NCBI RefSeq assembly: GCF_011927945.1 | Contig: NZ_JAATJM010000001.1 | Span: 1,435,501 to 1,499,500, forward strand | Direction: 5' to 3' | Source of the DNA: Brevundimonas alba | Lineage (GTDB): Bacteria > Pseudomonadota > Alphaproteobacteria > Caulobacterales > Caulobacteraceae | DNA length: 64,000 bases | Shown here: positions 1 to 10,512 of the stretch, piece by piece | Layout: every line of letters starts with the position of its first letter | Numbering within the stretch: the first letter of the stretch is position 1 | Notes under the pieces: model-generated | Seen by the model: only the letters and a program-made list of their open reading frames with translations | Told to the model about the DNA's origin: nothing | Databases searched by the model: none | Position numbers and translations under genes: made by a program

Positions 1-5
1 TCAAG

Positions 6-359
6 ATGTACGACCCCGACAAGCTGAAGCAGCTGAAGGCCGATGGGAAGGACGCGTCTGGCTATACCGGGATCCGTCCTCTGACACCCTTCTTCCAACG
101 GTCGTCGAAGGACATGAAATGGAAGTATCCTGACGCGTTGATCATTCCCTTCGTGACGGCTCTGTCGGCGCTCATGAAAATCGAGGGTGATGAGGTCGTT
201 TGGGCTGTCGACGACATCGACAAGACGGTGTTGGAGAAGCTTGAGAAGGCTGCGCCGCTCTACGACGGGCAGCTGGACGCATACGACTGGGACCCCCAGC
301 GTCTAGCCAAGAGCCCGTCCAGCCATAAGCAGGCCGCGAGCTACTACCGAGTCCTCTGA
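6..359 (+). CDS. Small hypothetical protein, possibly 5'-truncated
   Basis: A 117-residue soluble protein that I do not recognise. It is rich in Lys, Asp and Tyr, with no signal peptide or membrane segment. The reading frame is still open at the left window edge (the codon before the ATG is AAG), so the gene may begin upstream and this ATG may be internal. Its base composition looks less GC-extreme than the genes that follow, which could indicate a different origin. A strong intrinsic terminator lies just after the stop, supporting expression as the last or only gene of a unit reading rightwards. Confidence 0.6.
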   Translation: MYDPDKLKQLKADGKDASGYTGIRPLTPFFQRSSKDMKWKYPDALIIPFVTALSALMKIEGDEVVWAVDDIDKTVLEKLEKAAPLYDGQLDAYDWDPQRLAKSPSSHKQAASYYRVL

Positions 360-386
360 CCCAAGCTGAACTTGGGCCAGAATGGT

Positions 387-418
387 GGGGCGGGTCTTAG
401 AGCCCGCCCCCTTTTTTT
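387..418 (+). terminator. Intrinsic terminator
   Basis: An 8-bp perfect stem (GGGGCGGG / CCCGCCCC) with an 8-nt loop is followed by a run of seven T on the + strand. It lies 27 bases after the stop of the first gene. A smaller hairpin CCAAG-ctgaa-CTTGG sits just upstream at 361-375. There is no matching T-run on the other strand, so it terminates the small upstream gene rather than thiC. Confidence 0.85.
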
Positions 419-422
419 GCTC

Positions 423-2495
<2,073 letters not shown>

Positions 2496-2528
2496 GTCCT
2501 ACGCCTGAGGAGCCGAGGGTTCAACGGG

Positions 2529-2909
2529 TCAGGGTTCGGTCCAGCCGCGGGCGTGGAGCTGGAGGCCGGCGCGGGGGTCGGACTGGAAGCCGAGGGTGAC
2601 GGTCTCCTCGCCGCCGGCGGGGACGTAGTCGATCGTGGCGGAGGCGGTCTCGTCGCCGAGCACGCCCTCGATCTCGACGGCGGCGGCGGTGGCGTGGCCG
2701 GTGTTGCGCACCTCGACCTCGGCCCGCCAGTGGCCCGGAGCCCCGCTTACGGCCTGCAGGCTGGGTTCGATCACGGGTGGGCCGCCCGGGCCCATCGCCT
2801 CGTGCAGCATGACGGCGAGGACGCCGAGGGTGAGCAGCAGACCGAGGCCGCCCATGATCCATTCGAGGACCGGCGGCTTCATGTCGGGGGCGGGCTTCTT
2901 CGAGGGCAT
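2529..2909 (-). CDS. TIGR02588 family protein
   Basis: A 126-residue protein with one N-terminal membrane helix (about residues 14-38) and an extracytoplasmic beta-rich domain containing an EVEVRNTGHATAAAV stretch, like a fibronectin or CARDB-type fold. It matches my memory of TIGR02588, a family of unknown function found next to TIGR02587. The gene starts only 2 bases after the stop of the upstream TIGR02587 gene, so the two are almost certainly co-translated. No enzymatic motif is visible. Confidence 0.8.
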   Translation of the reverse strand: MPSKKPAPDMKPPVLEWIMGGLGLLLTLGVLAVMLHEAMGPGGPPVIEPSLQAVSGAPGHWRAEVEVRNTGHATAAAVEIEGVLGDETASATIDYVPAGGEETVTLGFQSDPRAGLQLHARGWTEP

Positions 2910-2911
2910 GA

Positions 2912-3736
2912 TCAGACCAGCAGGCGGGCGGCGGCGGCGCCGAGGGAGCCGGGGAAGGCGAGGACCACCACGGCGTCGACGATCTCGACGAAGCCGTGGC
3001 TGTCGGTGCGGCCGAACACCCAGAGGGTGCAGACGCTAACCAGCAGGACGAGGCCGTAGCCGGCGAGGGTGTAGTGGACGAAGGCGGTCAGGGCGCTCTC
3101 CTGCCTGTGCTCGCCCGCGAAGCCGGCGCGGTAGACGATGGCGTGCATGACCGCGAGGGAGACGAAGATCAGGGCGATCGCGTGCCAGGGGGTCATCCGG
3201 TAGGCGATCAGGATCATCTCCTCGGTCGGGGCCACGTTGAGGGCGAGGAACAGGCCGCCCGCGACCATCAGGAACAGCTCGCCGGGATACCGGGCCTCCG
3301 TCTCGTCGCCGTCGCCGCGGCCGGCGCTGAGCTGACGGCGGGCCAGCAGGGCGCCCATGGCGCCGGGCACCGCCTGCAGGGCGATCTGGCCGATGGAGTG
3401 GCGTAGCGGGGCGTCGGGCTGGACAATCGCCATGACCGTCAGCAGCAGGGCGGCGGTGAGATAGCCGACGGCGAGGGCGACGAAGGTGTCGAGCACCGCG
3501 TGGGCGACGCCATGATGCTGGTGGCTGAAGCCGGCGTAGTAGGCGAGGCCGACCAGCAGGGGCGCGGCGACGATCAGGAACAGGGCGAGGCGGCCGGGGT
3601 GGAGGCTGAAGCCGAACCACCACATCTCCATCGTCATCAGCAGAGGCAGGCTGAACAGGATCGCGCCGCCGAAGGCGCGGCCGAGGTCGCGGGCGTAGGC
3701 GGTTTCGCGGCGCGGATGAACGGCGGCGGGGCTCAT
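2912..3736 (-). CDS. TIGR02587 family integral membrane protein
   Basis: A 274-residue polytopic protein with about seven hydrophobic segments, beginning with ARDLGRAFGGAILFSLPLLM. It also contains the conserved stretch APTEEMILIAYRM between helices. These features fit TIGR02587, which is always paired with TIGR02588. Function is unknown. The gene lies 41 bases downstream of a TetR regulator and 2 bases before TIGR02588, so the three form an operon. The ATG is preceded by no strong Shine-Dalgarno sequence. Confidence 0.82.
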   Translation of the reverse strand: MSPAAVHPRRETAYARDLGRAFGGAILFSLPLLMTMEMWWFGFSLHPGRLALFLIVAAPLLVGLAYYAGFSHQHHGVAHAVLDTFVALAVGYLTAALLLTVMAIVQPDAPLRHSIGQIALQAVPGAMGALLARRQLSAGRGDGDETEARYPGELFLMVAGGLFLALNVAPTEEMILIAYRMTPWHAIALIFVSLAVMHAIVYRAGFAGEHRQESALTAFVHYTLAGYGLVLLVSVCTLWVFGRTDSHGFVEIVDAVVVLAFPGSLGAAAARLLV

Positions 3737-3777
3737 GGATACGGCAACGCCTGAACGGGCGGTCCGGCTCCGCGAAG

Positions 3778-4395
3778 CTACTCCGGGAAGGCGACGAGCA
3801 GGGCGTCGAGAGCGGTTTCGATGCGGGCCCAGCCGGCTTCGTCGAGGGCGACGCCGCCGACGCCGGGGCGGGTTCCGCCGGACAGGGCAAGGTGCTGGAC
3901 GGCGGCGAGGAGGACGGCGTTGATGGCCACGGCGTCGCCGGCGGGCGGGGTGCGCAGGCGGGGACGGCGCTCACGCATCCAAGCCTGCAGCACGGCGGAG
4001 CGTTCAGCCTCGATGCGGTTGAGCAGGGGCGAGGATTCGACGAGGGCCCAAGCCATCAGGCGCAGGGTCAGGGGACTGGCGCGCAGGGCGCCCAGCCAGG
4101 CCGAGAGGCTCTCCCGGGCGAAGGCGCGCAGGGACTCCGTCCCCGAGGCGGGCACGGCGTCGAGGAAGCGGACGAGGGAGGCGTTGGCGCGGCGGGCAAT
4201 GCGCTCGACCACGCCATCGGCACCGTCGAAATAGCGGTAGACCAGCTTGCGGTCGCAGCCTGCCTCGGCTGCGAGAGTCTGGACGTTCAGACCGGGGAAG
4301 CCGTCGCGCAGCAGGATGCGCTCGCCGGCCTCGACGATGAGGGCTTCGGTGGCGGAGCGGTCGCGGAGGCGGGCGGGTGCAGGCGATTCGGCCAT
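3778..4395 (-). CDS. TetR/AcrR family transcriptional regulator
   Basis: A 205-residue protein. The N-terminal 50-60 residues form a TetR helix-turn-helix (AGERILLRDGF then LAAEAGCDRKLVYRYFDG), followed by an all-helical ligand domain. It is the first gene of the operon with the TIGR02587/TIGR02588 pair and probably regulates it. The inducer cannot be read from sequence. A possible general-stress (EcfG-type) promoter is about 150 bases upstream. Confidence 0.88.
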   Translation of the reverse strand: MAESPAPARLRDRSATEALIVEAGERILLRDGFPGLNVQTLAAEAGCDRKLVYRYFDGADGVVERIARRANASLVRFLDAVPASGTESLRAFARESLSAWLGALRASPLTLRLMAWALVESSPLLNRIEAERSAVLQAWMRERRPRLRTPPAGDAVAINAVLLAAVQHLALSGGTRPGVGGVALDEAGWARIETALDALLVAFPE

Positions 4396-4706
4396 GCGGA
4401 CAGCATCACGCCCGCAGGGAGTCGCGGCAAGGGATGTTGGATGGAGAGGAAAGGTGCGGCCCGACCTGCGTCGGGGGGGCGTGGCAGAGGCCGGGCCGCT
4501 TTTTCGGACTTAGTCGAGCGCGCATCGCCGCTTGGTCCGATCGATAAACATCACTCGGCGAGTTCGGTTCCGGGGGGCGCGCGACTTTTCTGAATTCTTT
4601 TCGCTCGGCGCCGATCTGTCCAGTCTTGGACATAGTGCCTTTGCTATCAAGCACTTGTAGACGGCGGGCCGAAACACGATAGGGTCACGGCGGAGCTGGA
4701 GGGATC
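4396..4706. other. Intergenic region between divergent tetR and BLUF genes
   Basis: A 311-bp non-coding stretch separating two divergently transcribed genes. It holds the EcfG-like promoter motif reading left. On the plus strand it should also contain the BLUF-gene promoter, but I see no clean -35/-10 pair there. The BLUF start is preceded by a purine-rich GGAGGGATC-type ribosome binding site (about 4696-4704). Confidence 0.6.
4547..4571 (-). promoter_or_regulatory. Candidate EcfG-type general-stress promoter
   Basis: On the minus strand GGAAC is followed after exactly 16 bases by TGTT. The alphaproteobacterial EcfG/RpoE2 consensus is GGAAC-N16/17-CGTT, so one base differs in the -10 half. 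It points toward the tetR operon, leaving an untranslated leader of roughly 150 bases. Motif only, not confirmed. Confidence 0.35.
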
Positions 4707-5126
4707 ATGCCGACACGAATAGACCGACTCGTTTACCGCAGCGTGGCGACCATGCCGACGGATGCGTTGATCCCGCTGGCCGAGCTGCTGGGCGAGGCGC
4801 AACGGAACAACGAGCGGGTCGGACTGACCGGCGCGCTGGCGGTGCACGGCGGGCGGTTCCTGCAGGTGGTCGAGGGCGATCCCGGGACGCTGGACCTGCT
4901 GCAGCGCCGGCTGGCCAAGGACGGGCGGCACCGGGACATCGAAGTGCTGGGCCGGCAACCGATCGAGCGCCGCGCCTTCGATGGTTGGAGCATGGCCAGC
5001 GCCGTCATCACGCCCTCCCTGCGGCCGGAGCTGGAGACGTTGATGAGCGGGATGACGCCATCCACGGACCGGATCGTCGGGGTGTTGCTGGAAGCCGTCG
5101 AGACGGCCGGGCAAGTTCGGGCCTGA
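4707..5126 (+). CDS. BLUF-domain blue-light photoreceptor, short form
   Basis: A 139-residue protein that is essentially one BLUF domain, which binds FAD non-covalently and signals through hydrogen-bond rearrangement on blue light. The key residues are present: Tyr10 in RLVYRS, Asn34/Asn35 in RNN, Gln53 in FLQVVEG and Trp94-x-Met96 in FDGWSM. The flavin pocket therefore looks functional. There is no fused output domain. The remaining ~40 residues could form the helices that oligomerise in PixD-type short BLUF proteins, so signalling must go through a partner. It diverges from a TetR gene; co-function is not shown. Confidence 0.93.
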   Translation: MPTRIDRLVYRSVATMPTDALIPLAELLGEAQRNNERVGLTGALAVHGGRFLQVVEGDPGTLDLLQRRLAKDGRHRDIEVLGRQPIERRAFDGWSMASAVITPSLRPELETLMSGMTPSTDRIVGVLLEAVETAGQVRA

Positions 5127-5260
5127 CGCGAGGCAGGCGCGTCGGTCGCGGAAGATGTCGGGCGCGTCCCCGGACAGGGCCGCGAGGCGTATGGCTCCGA
5201 ACCCGTCGGCAAATCGCATCGGATGCGTCTAGAAGAGACGACCCACAGGAGCCCGCCCAA

Positions 5261-6259
5261 ATGCATCTCGCCCGCTTCCCCCGCGTCCGTCTGGCGCACC
5301 TGCCCACGCCGCTGGAGCCGTTGCCGCGGCTGTCGGAGGAGCTCGGCGTCGAGCTTTGGATCAAGCGCGACGACTGCACCGGCCTGGCGGGCGGGGGCAA
5401 CAAGACCCGCAAGCTGGAATTCCTGCTCGGCGAGGCGTTCGAGCAGGAGGCGGACACGCTCGTCACCCAGGGGGCGGTGCAGTCGAACCACGTGCGCCAG
5501 ACGGCGGCGGCGGCGGCGGCGCACGGTCTGGCTTGCGAGGTCATTCTGGAGGAGCGGACCGGCTCGAAGGCGCACGACTACGTCGCCAACGGCAATGTGC
5601 TTCTGGACCGGCTGTTCGGAGCGGGCGTGCGGTTCGTGCCGGGCGGCAGCGACATGCCGGCGGAACTGGAGAAGACCGCCGCCGAGGTGCGGGCTCGCGG
5701 CGGGCGGCCCTATGTGATCCCGGGCGGCGGATCGAACCCGGTCGGGGCGCTGGGCTATGTCGACTGCGCGCGCGAGATCGTCGTCGGCGCGGACGAACTG
5801 GATCTGAGGATCGATCGGATCATCACGGCGACGGGCAGCGCCGGGACTCACGCCGGGCTGGTGGCTGGCCTTGCTGTGATGGGGGCGGACATCCCGGTGC
5901 TGGGCATCGGCGTGCGCGCGCCGAAGCCGAAGCAGGAAGAGAATGTACTGAAGCTGGCGCGGGAGACGGCGGCCCTGCTGGGACGGCCGGACGCGGTGAC
6001 GCCGGAGATGGTCGTCGCAGACTGCGACTATGTCGGCGAGGGATACGGGCTCGTCGACGAGGCGGTGATCGAGGCGTTGAAGCTGGTGGCGCGCACCGAC
6101 GGCATCGTTCTGGACCCGGTCTATAGCGCCAAGGCGATGAAGGGGCTGATCGCCCTGGCGCGGAAGGGCGCGTTCGAGGGGGAGACGGTGGTGTTCCTGC
6201 ACACCGGCGGAGCGCAGGGGCTGTTCGGCTACGAGAGCGTGATCGGAACGGGTCTTTAA
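5261..6259 (+). CDS. dcyD: D-cysteine desulfhydrase (PLP-dependent, ACC deaminase family)
   Basis: A 332-residue fold-type II PLP enzyme. The PLP lysine is Lys48 in [11 protein letters not shown], followed by QSNHVRQ and the glycine-rich GGGSNPVG loop. Two positions separate ACC deaminase from D-cysteine desulfhydrase. Here the post-tyrosine residue in [10 protein letters not shown] is Ser rather than Glu, and the later motif reads LHTGG rather than LHLGG, which favours D-cysteine desulfhydrase (D-Cys to pyruvate, H2S and NH3). The ATG is chosen because ACAGGAG precedes it by about 8-10 bases and the family N-terminus starts there; the frame is open further upstream without homology. Confidence 0.87.
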   Translation: MHLARFPRVRLAHLPTPLEPLPRLSEELGVELWIKRDDCTGLAGGGNKTRKLEFLLGEAFEQEADTLVTQGAVQSNHVRQTAAAAAAHGLACEVILEERTGSKAHDYVANGNVLLDRLFGAGVRFVPGGSDMPAELEKTAAEVRARGGRPYVIPGGGSNPVGALGYVDCAREIVVGADELDLRIDRIITATGSAGTHAGLVAGLAVMGADIPVLGIGVRAPKPKQEENVLKLARETAALLGRPDAVTPEMVVADCDYVGEGYGLVDEAVIEALKLVARTDGIVLDPVYSAKAMKGLIALARKGAFEGETVVFLHTGGAQGLFGYESVIGTGL

Positions 6260-6311
6260 GGTTGCGGAACCTGAGCCGTATCAGTGCACTTTAGCGCGTG
6301 AGTTTTCCGGG

Positions 6312-7958
6312 GTGGGTATGATCAGGGACAGGCCGGCATCGCTGCGCACCGTGCTGGTGCTGTTCGCCCTATGCATCATCCTGCCGACGACCCTGGCCAT
6401 CGGCGGCATGGTTGCGTGGAACGTGATGCAGGTGCGGCGTTCCCACGAGGCCGAGCTGCTGGCCACGGCAAGATCGGCCTCGAAGGCGGTCGACATCAAG
6501 ATGGTGCAGCTCAAGACCGCGGCCGACGCCCTGGCCACGTCGGAACCCGTGATTGCCCAGAACTGGGGCGCGGCCCGTCGGCGCATAGAGCGGCTGGGTC
6601 TTCCTTCCGACTCGTGGGTCGCGGTGAGTGACCAAGCGGGACGGCGTCTGCTGAACACCAGCCCGCTCGCCGGACCGGCTCCGCCGCCCCGGCTGCCGAG
6701 ACCCGCAGGCGTTCAGGCCGCGCTGAGAAGCGGCCGCGCCGTGATAAGCGACCTGTTCGTCGGGGCCAGCACCGGTCAGCAGGTGGTGGCGATCGACCGG
6801 GCGGTTCCGGGTGATCCGAACCAGAAGGTTGTCTCGCTGATCGTGGCGCCACGCAGGCTGTTGCCGTCCGCGGATGAACTGGCGTTGCCGGCGGGCGCCA
6901 TCATCACGATCGTCGACCGGAGCCAGCACGTGATCGCCCGGAGTTCGGGGCATGAGCGGTTCCAGGGCGTCAGCGCGACCCCGCATATGAAGGCCATCCT
7001 GAACCGGCGGGTGGAGGACGTGGCGGCCAGCCGGTCGCTCGACGGGCGTCCGACGGTCGTGGCCTACAGCCGCTCGGACCTGACGGGATGGACCACGATG
7101 GTGGTGGTGCCGGAAGGCACCGTCCTGCAGCCGGTGCTGAGGAACGCCGGGGCCTTCGTCCTGCTGGCTGCGATCCTTCTGCTGCTCGGGATCGGTCTGT
7201 CGCGCATCTTCGGCAATGTGCTGATCCGGGAGCTGCGGGCGCTGGAGGAGGACGCGGTGCGTCTGGGCCATGGGCAGAAGGTGGAGCGCAGGCCGGGGCG
7301 GATCGAGAATGTCGAGACGGTGCAGTCGGCCCTTAGCGAGGCTTCGGCCGAGCTGCGGCAGCGGGCGTCGCGGCAGGAGCTGATGATCAACGAGTTGAAC
7401 CACCGGGTGAAGAACACCCTGGCCACGGTTCAGGGCATCGCGGTGCAGACCTTCCGCCAGGCGGATCCCGACGCGCCGGCCAAGTTCGATCACCGGCTGG
7501 TCGCCCTCGCCGCGGCGCACGACCTGCTGACGAAGACGTCATGGGAGCCGGTCGACATCCGGTCGGTGGCGGAGGGCTGTCTGGAGGCGTCGGGCGGCGA
7601 TCTGGTGTTCACCGGGCCGTCGATCCTGCTGCCGCCGCACGCGGCGCTGGCGCTGTGCATGTGCCTGCACGAGCTGGTGACCAACAGCCTGAAATATGGG
7701 GCGCTGTCCTCGCCCGGCGGCAAGGTGTTCATGTCGTGGACGCTGACCGACGAGGGCGAGATCGACTTCCTGTGGCGCGAGCAGGGCGGGCCGCCGGTCA
7801 GGACGCCCGAGCGGCGCGGCTTCGGCAGCCGGCTGGTCGACCGACTGGTGAAGACGGAACTGGGCGGGCACGTTGAACGGGAGTTCGCGCCGGAGGGGCT
7901 GGTGATCACCGGACGGTTCGTGCTGCCGGACTCGGAGCGGTGGCGGAACTCGTTCTGA
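6312..7958 (+). CDS. HWE-family sensor histidine kinase, membrane-bound
   Basis: A 548-residue protein. A first membrane helix lies at about residues 13-38, a periplasmic Cache-like sensor domain at about 40-275, a second helix at 279-300, and a short linker follows. The kinase core is HWE type: phospho-acceptor His364 in ELNHRVKNTLATVQ, N-box HELVTNSLKYGALS (His453, Asn458), the WRE motif (Trp488-Glu490) and the RGFGSRLV glycine box. HWE kinases in alphaproteobacteria often feed stress or light responses. No response regulator is adjacent, so this is an orphan kinase. Start could be GTG 6312 or ATG 6318, two codons later. Confidence 0.92.
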   Translation: MGMIRDRPASLRTVLVLFALCIILPTTLAIGGMVAWNVMQVRRSHEAELLATARSASKAVDIKMVQLKTAADALATSEPVIAQNWGAARRRIERLGLPSDSWVAVSDQAGRRLLNTSPLAGPAPPPRLPRPAGVQAALRSGRAVISDLFVGASTGQQVVAIDRAVPGDPNQKVVSLIVAPRRLLPSADELALPAGAIITIVDRSQHVIARSSGHERFQGVSATPHMKAILNRRVEDVAASRSLDGRPTVVAYSRSDLTGWTTMVVVPEGTVLQPVLRNAGAFVLLAAILLLLGIGLSRIFGNVLIRELRALEEDAVRLGHGQKVERRPGRIENVETVQSALSEASAELRQRASRQELMINELNHRVKNTLATVQGIAVQTFRQADPDAPAKFDHRLVALAAAHDLLTKTSWEPVDIRSVAEGCLEASGGDLVFTGPSILLPPHAALALCMCLHELVTNSLKYGALSSPGGKVFMSWTLTDEGEIDFLWREQGGPPVRTPERRGFGSRLVDRLVKTELGGHVEREFAPEGLVITGRFVLPDSERWRNSF

Positions 7959-8033
7959 CGGGAAGTTCGGCGGCTACGCTTTGGATGAGGGCGGGGCGGG
8001 ATTATCCTGCTGTTTTCCTTGAAGCTTCGCCAT

Positions 8034-8825
8034 ATGACGCCCGAACAGATCAAGGCTCACGCCGACGAGGTGCGCGAGATCAGCGCGACCATCGTGCGGG
8101 GGCTGTTTCCCGTCGAGACCATCGACGCCTGGAACGCGGCCTTCCAGCCGCTGCTGGCCGAGGCGATGGCGCGGGAGGGTGACGACCCGAACCGGGGTGC
8201 GGCGCGGTTTTATGTGACGCTGCCGTTCGACGGGCTCTGGGCCGATCCGGAGATCATCGACAACGACGTGGTGATGGCGATCGTATCCGAGCTGGTCGGG
8301 GCCGACGGGATGATGTGCCAGCTGGCCAGCGACACGCCGCTGAACGGGTCGGACTATCAGGGACTGCACCGGGACACGCAGCTGCTGTTTCCCGAGACGG
8401 GGGCGGAGACACCGCCGTACCAGCTGGCGGTCAATTTTCCGCTGGTCGATGTCACCGAGGCGAACGGGCCGATGGAGATGGCGGCGGGGACGCACATGCT
8501 GTCGAAGGCCGAGGGCATGCGCCGGGTCGAGAGCGGCGAGGCGCCGCTGGAGCCGGTGCTGATGAAGCGCGGCGACGTGATGATCCGCGACGTGCGCCAC
8601 ATCCACCGGGGGACGCCGAACCGCACCGACGAGCCGCGGCCGATGGTGGTGATCGGCTACAGCCGGCGCTGGCTGTACCGGCCGGAGGTGGGCATCCGCG
8701 TGCCGCGGGCGACGCTGGAGCGGCTGCCCGAGCGGGCGCGGCGGTGGCTGAGGTTCAATCCGGTGTTCGCTAACACGGCCGAGGCGCTGCAGGCCGGGGA
8801 GAGCTATCGCGAGTTCGCCTACTAG
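8034..8825 (+). CDS. Phytanoyl-CoA dioxygenase (PhyH) family protein
   Basis: A 263-residue non-haem Fe(II)/2-oxoglutarate oxygenase. The iron triad is visible as His112-x-Asp114 in GLHRDTQ and His191 in HRGTPN, and an Arg near 202 (PRPMVVIGYSR) suits 2-oxoglutarate binding. The substrate is unknown; relatives hydroxylate small metabolites as well as fatty acyl chains. ATG 8034 is taken as the start; an in-frame TTG five codons earlier is possible. Confidence 0.85.
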   Translation: MTPEQIKAHADEVREISATIVRGLFPVETIDAWNAAFQPLLAEAMAREGDDPNRGAARFYVTLPFDGLWADPEIIDNDVVMAIVSELVGADGMMCQLASDTPLNGSDYQGLHRDTQLLFPETGAETPPYQLAVNFPLVDVTEANGPMEMAAGTHMLSKAEGMRRVESGEAPLEPVLMKRGDVMIRDVRHIHRGTPNRTDEPRPMVVIGYSRRWLYRPEVGIRVPRATLERLPERARRWLRFNPVFANTAEALQAGESYREFAY

Positions 8826-8877
8826 CGGCGGCGGGGTTTCGGCGCATAAGGGCGGCTGGACGATCGGCGGAGGCGAG

Positions 8878-9540
8878 ATGGGCAAGGTTCTGGGCGTGCT
8901 GGGCGGCATGGGGCCGGCGGCGACGGTGGCGTTTCTGGCGCGGGTGCAGGCGCTGACGCCGGCCGAGGGCGACCAGGATCACATCCGGGTCATCGCCGAC
9001 ATCAATCCGCAGGTGCCGGACCGGAACCGCGCGCCCGACGCGGCCGAGGCGGTGTTGGGGCAGATGGCGATGCGGCTGCGCGACGCCGGGGCCCAGGTGC
9101 TGGCCATGCCGTGCAACACGGCGCACGGGCAGGCGGCGGGGATCCGCAAGGTCGGCCTGCCCTTCATCGACATGATCGCCGAGACGACCGAGGCCGCGGC
9201 CGCGGGCGGGGCGAAGAAGATCGGCGTGCTGGCGACGCCGGGCGGGGAGGCGCTCTATACGCGCTCGCTGCAAGGCAAGGGGCTGGTGGTGGTGCGGCTG
9301 GCGGGGCACGACCGCGACGCCTTCATGGACTGCGTCTATGCGGTGAAGCGCGGGGACGTGGGCGAGGCGCCGCGGGCGGAGATGCGGCGGCTGGCGGCGG
9401 CGCTGGTCAGCGCGGGGGCGCAGGCGGTGATCGCGGGCTGCACGGAGGTGCCGCTGCTGCTGGAGGCGGGGGAGGTCAGCGTGGCCTTCGTCGACTCGGC
9501 CGAGGTGCTGGCGGCGGCCTGCGTCAAGGCGTGCGCCTGA
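8878..9540 (+). CDS. Aspartate/glutamate racemase family protein
   Basis: A 220-residue Asp/Glu racemase-fold enzyme. Both catalytic cysteines are in place: Cys79 in MPCNTAH and Cys188 in AGCTEVPLL. The N-terminal VLGGMGPAAT is typical of YgeA/RacX-type amino acid racemases, so the substrate could be aspartate, glutamate or a broader set. The downstream nucleoside hydrolase follows closely on the same strand, suggesting an operon, although the metabolic link is not obvious. Confidence 0.88.
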   Translation: MGKVLGVLGGMGPAATVAFLARVQALTPAEGDQDHIRVIADINPQVPDRNRAPDAAEAVLGQMAMRLRDAGAQVLAMPCNTAHGQAAGIRKVGLPFIDMIAETTEAAAAGGAKKIGVLATPGGEALYTRSLQGKGLVVVRLAGHDRDAFMDCVYAVKRGDVGEAPRAEMRRLAAALVSAGAQAVIAGCTEVPLLLEAGEVSVAFVDSAEVLAAACVKACA

Positions 9541-9579
9541 CGGTTGCCTATCGGAGCGAGCCGCTCCAAACCTGATCCC

Positions 9580-10512
9580 GTGAACAGACAATCCCTCATC
9601 CTTGATTGCGACCCCGGTGTGGACGACGCTGTGGCGCTGATGCTTGCGTTCGGCGCGGGCGAGTTCGAGCTGCTGGCCGTCACCGCGGTGGGCGGCAATG
9701 TGCCGGTGGAGAAGACGGCGCGGAATGCGCGGATGCTGCGCCAGATTGCGGGGCGGGAGGACGTGCCGGTGTTCGCGGGCGCCGACCGGCCGCTGAGGCG
9801 CGAGCCGGCGGGCGCGGGCGAGTTTCACGGCGAGGAGGGGGTGGGCGACATGGAGCCCTTCGAGCCGGATGCTCCGTGTGCGGACGGTCACGCGGTCGAC
9901 GCCATCGTCGATCTGGTCATGGCGCGGCCGGAGGGGTCGGTGGCCATGGCGGTGGTCGGCCCGATGACCAATCTGGCGCTGGCCCTGCGCAAGGAACCGG
10001 CGCTGGCGCAGCGGCTGGGGCCGGTGGCGGTGATGGGCGGGGCGCGGGCCGAGGGCGGCAACATCACGGCCTCGGCGGAATTCAACATCTGGGCCGATCC
10101 CGAGGCGGCGGCGGAGGTGCTGGCCAGCGGCTGCCGGGTGGTGCTGTTCGGACTGGACGCCACGCATCAGGTGCGGGCGACGGACGAGCGGATCGCGGCG
10201 CTGGAGGCCACGGGAACGCCGAGGGCGGGCGTGGCGGCCTCGATGATGCGGTTCTCGCAGCGGATCGAGCGGGAGATCGTCGGCTGGGACGCGCCGCCGG
10301 TGCATGATCCGTGTCCGGTGGCCTGGCTGCTGAAGCCGGAGCTGTTCGAACTGGCGGCCTGCCACATCCGGGTCGAGACCGAGAGCGAGCTGACGCGGGG
10401 ACATACGGCGGTGGAGTTCCGCCGCGAGGTGGCGGGAACGCTGCCGCATGGCTGGGCGGTCACGGCGGACGCGGACGGGGTGTTCGCCCTGATCGGGGAG
10501 AAATGCGCGTGA
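9580..10512 (+). CDS. Nucleoside hydrolase (IU-type)
   Basis: A protein of about 310 residues that splits purine or pyrimidine ribonucleosides into base and ribose. The calcium-binding N-terminal motif is DCDPGVDDA (Asp9, Asp11, Asp15, Asp16), with the later GGNITASAEFNIWADPEAA block and His-Asp near the C-terminus (PPVHDPCPVAWLL). GTG 9580 is chosen because the motif normally starts within ten residues of the N-terminus; a TTG at 9544 would add 12 unrelated residues. The ribokinase start overlaps the stop of this gene, so ribose released here is probably phosphorylated at once. Confidence 0.92.
   Translation: MNRQSLILDCDPGVDDAVALMLAFGAGEFELLAVTAVGGNVPVEKTARNARMLRQIAGREDVPVFAGADRPLRREPAGAGEFHGEEGVGDMEPFEPDAPCADGHAVDAIVDLVMARPEGSVAMAVVGPMTNLALALRKEPALAQRLGPVAVMGGARAEGGNITASAEFNIWADPEAAAEVLASGCRVVLFGLDATHQVRATDERIAALEATGTPRAGVAASMMRFSQRIEREIVGWDAPPVHDPCPVAWLLKPELFELAACHIRVETESELTRGHTAVEFRREVAGTLPHGWAVTADADGVFALIGEKCA

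Noticed and set aside
4985..5260. N-terminal extension of the D-cysteine desulfhydrase
   Set aside because: The extra residues are an out-of-frame read of the BLUF gene end; homology and the ribosome binding site both start at 5261.
5223..5717. Arg/Ser-rich frame overlapping dcyD
   Set aside because: Out-of-frame image of dcyD, low complexity, no start signal.
5261..6259. ACC deaminase annotation
   Set aside because: The Glu and Leu that distinguish ACC deaminase are replaced by Ser and Thr.
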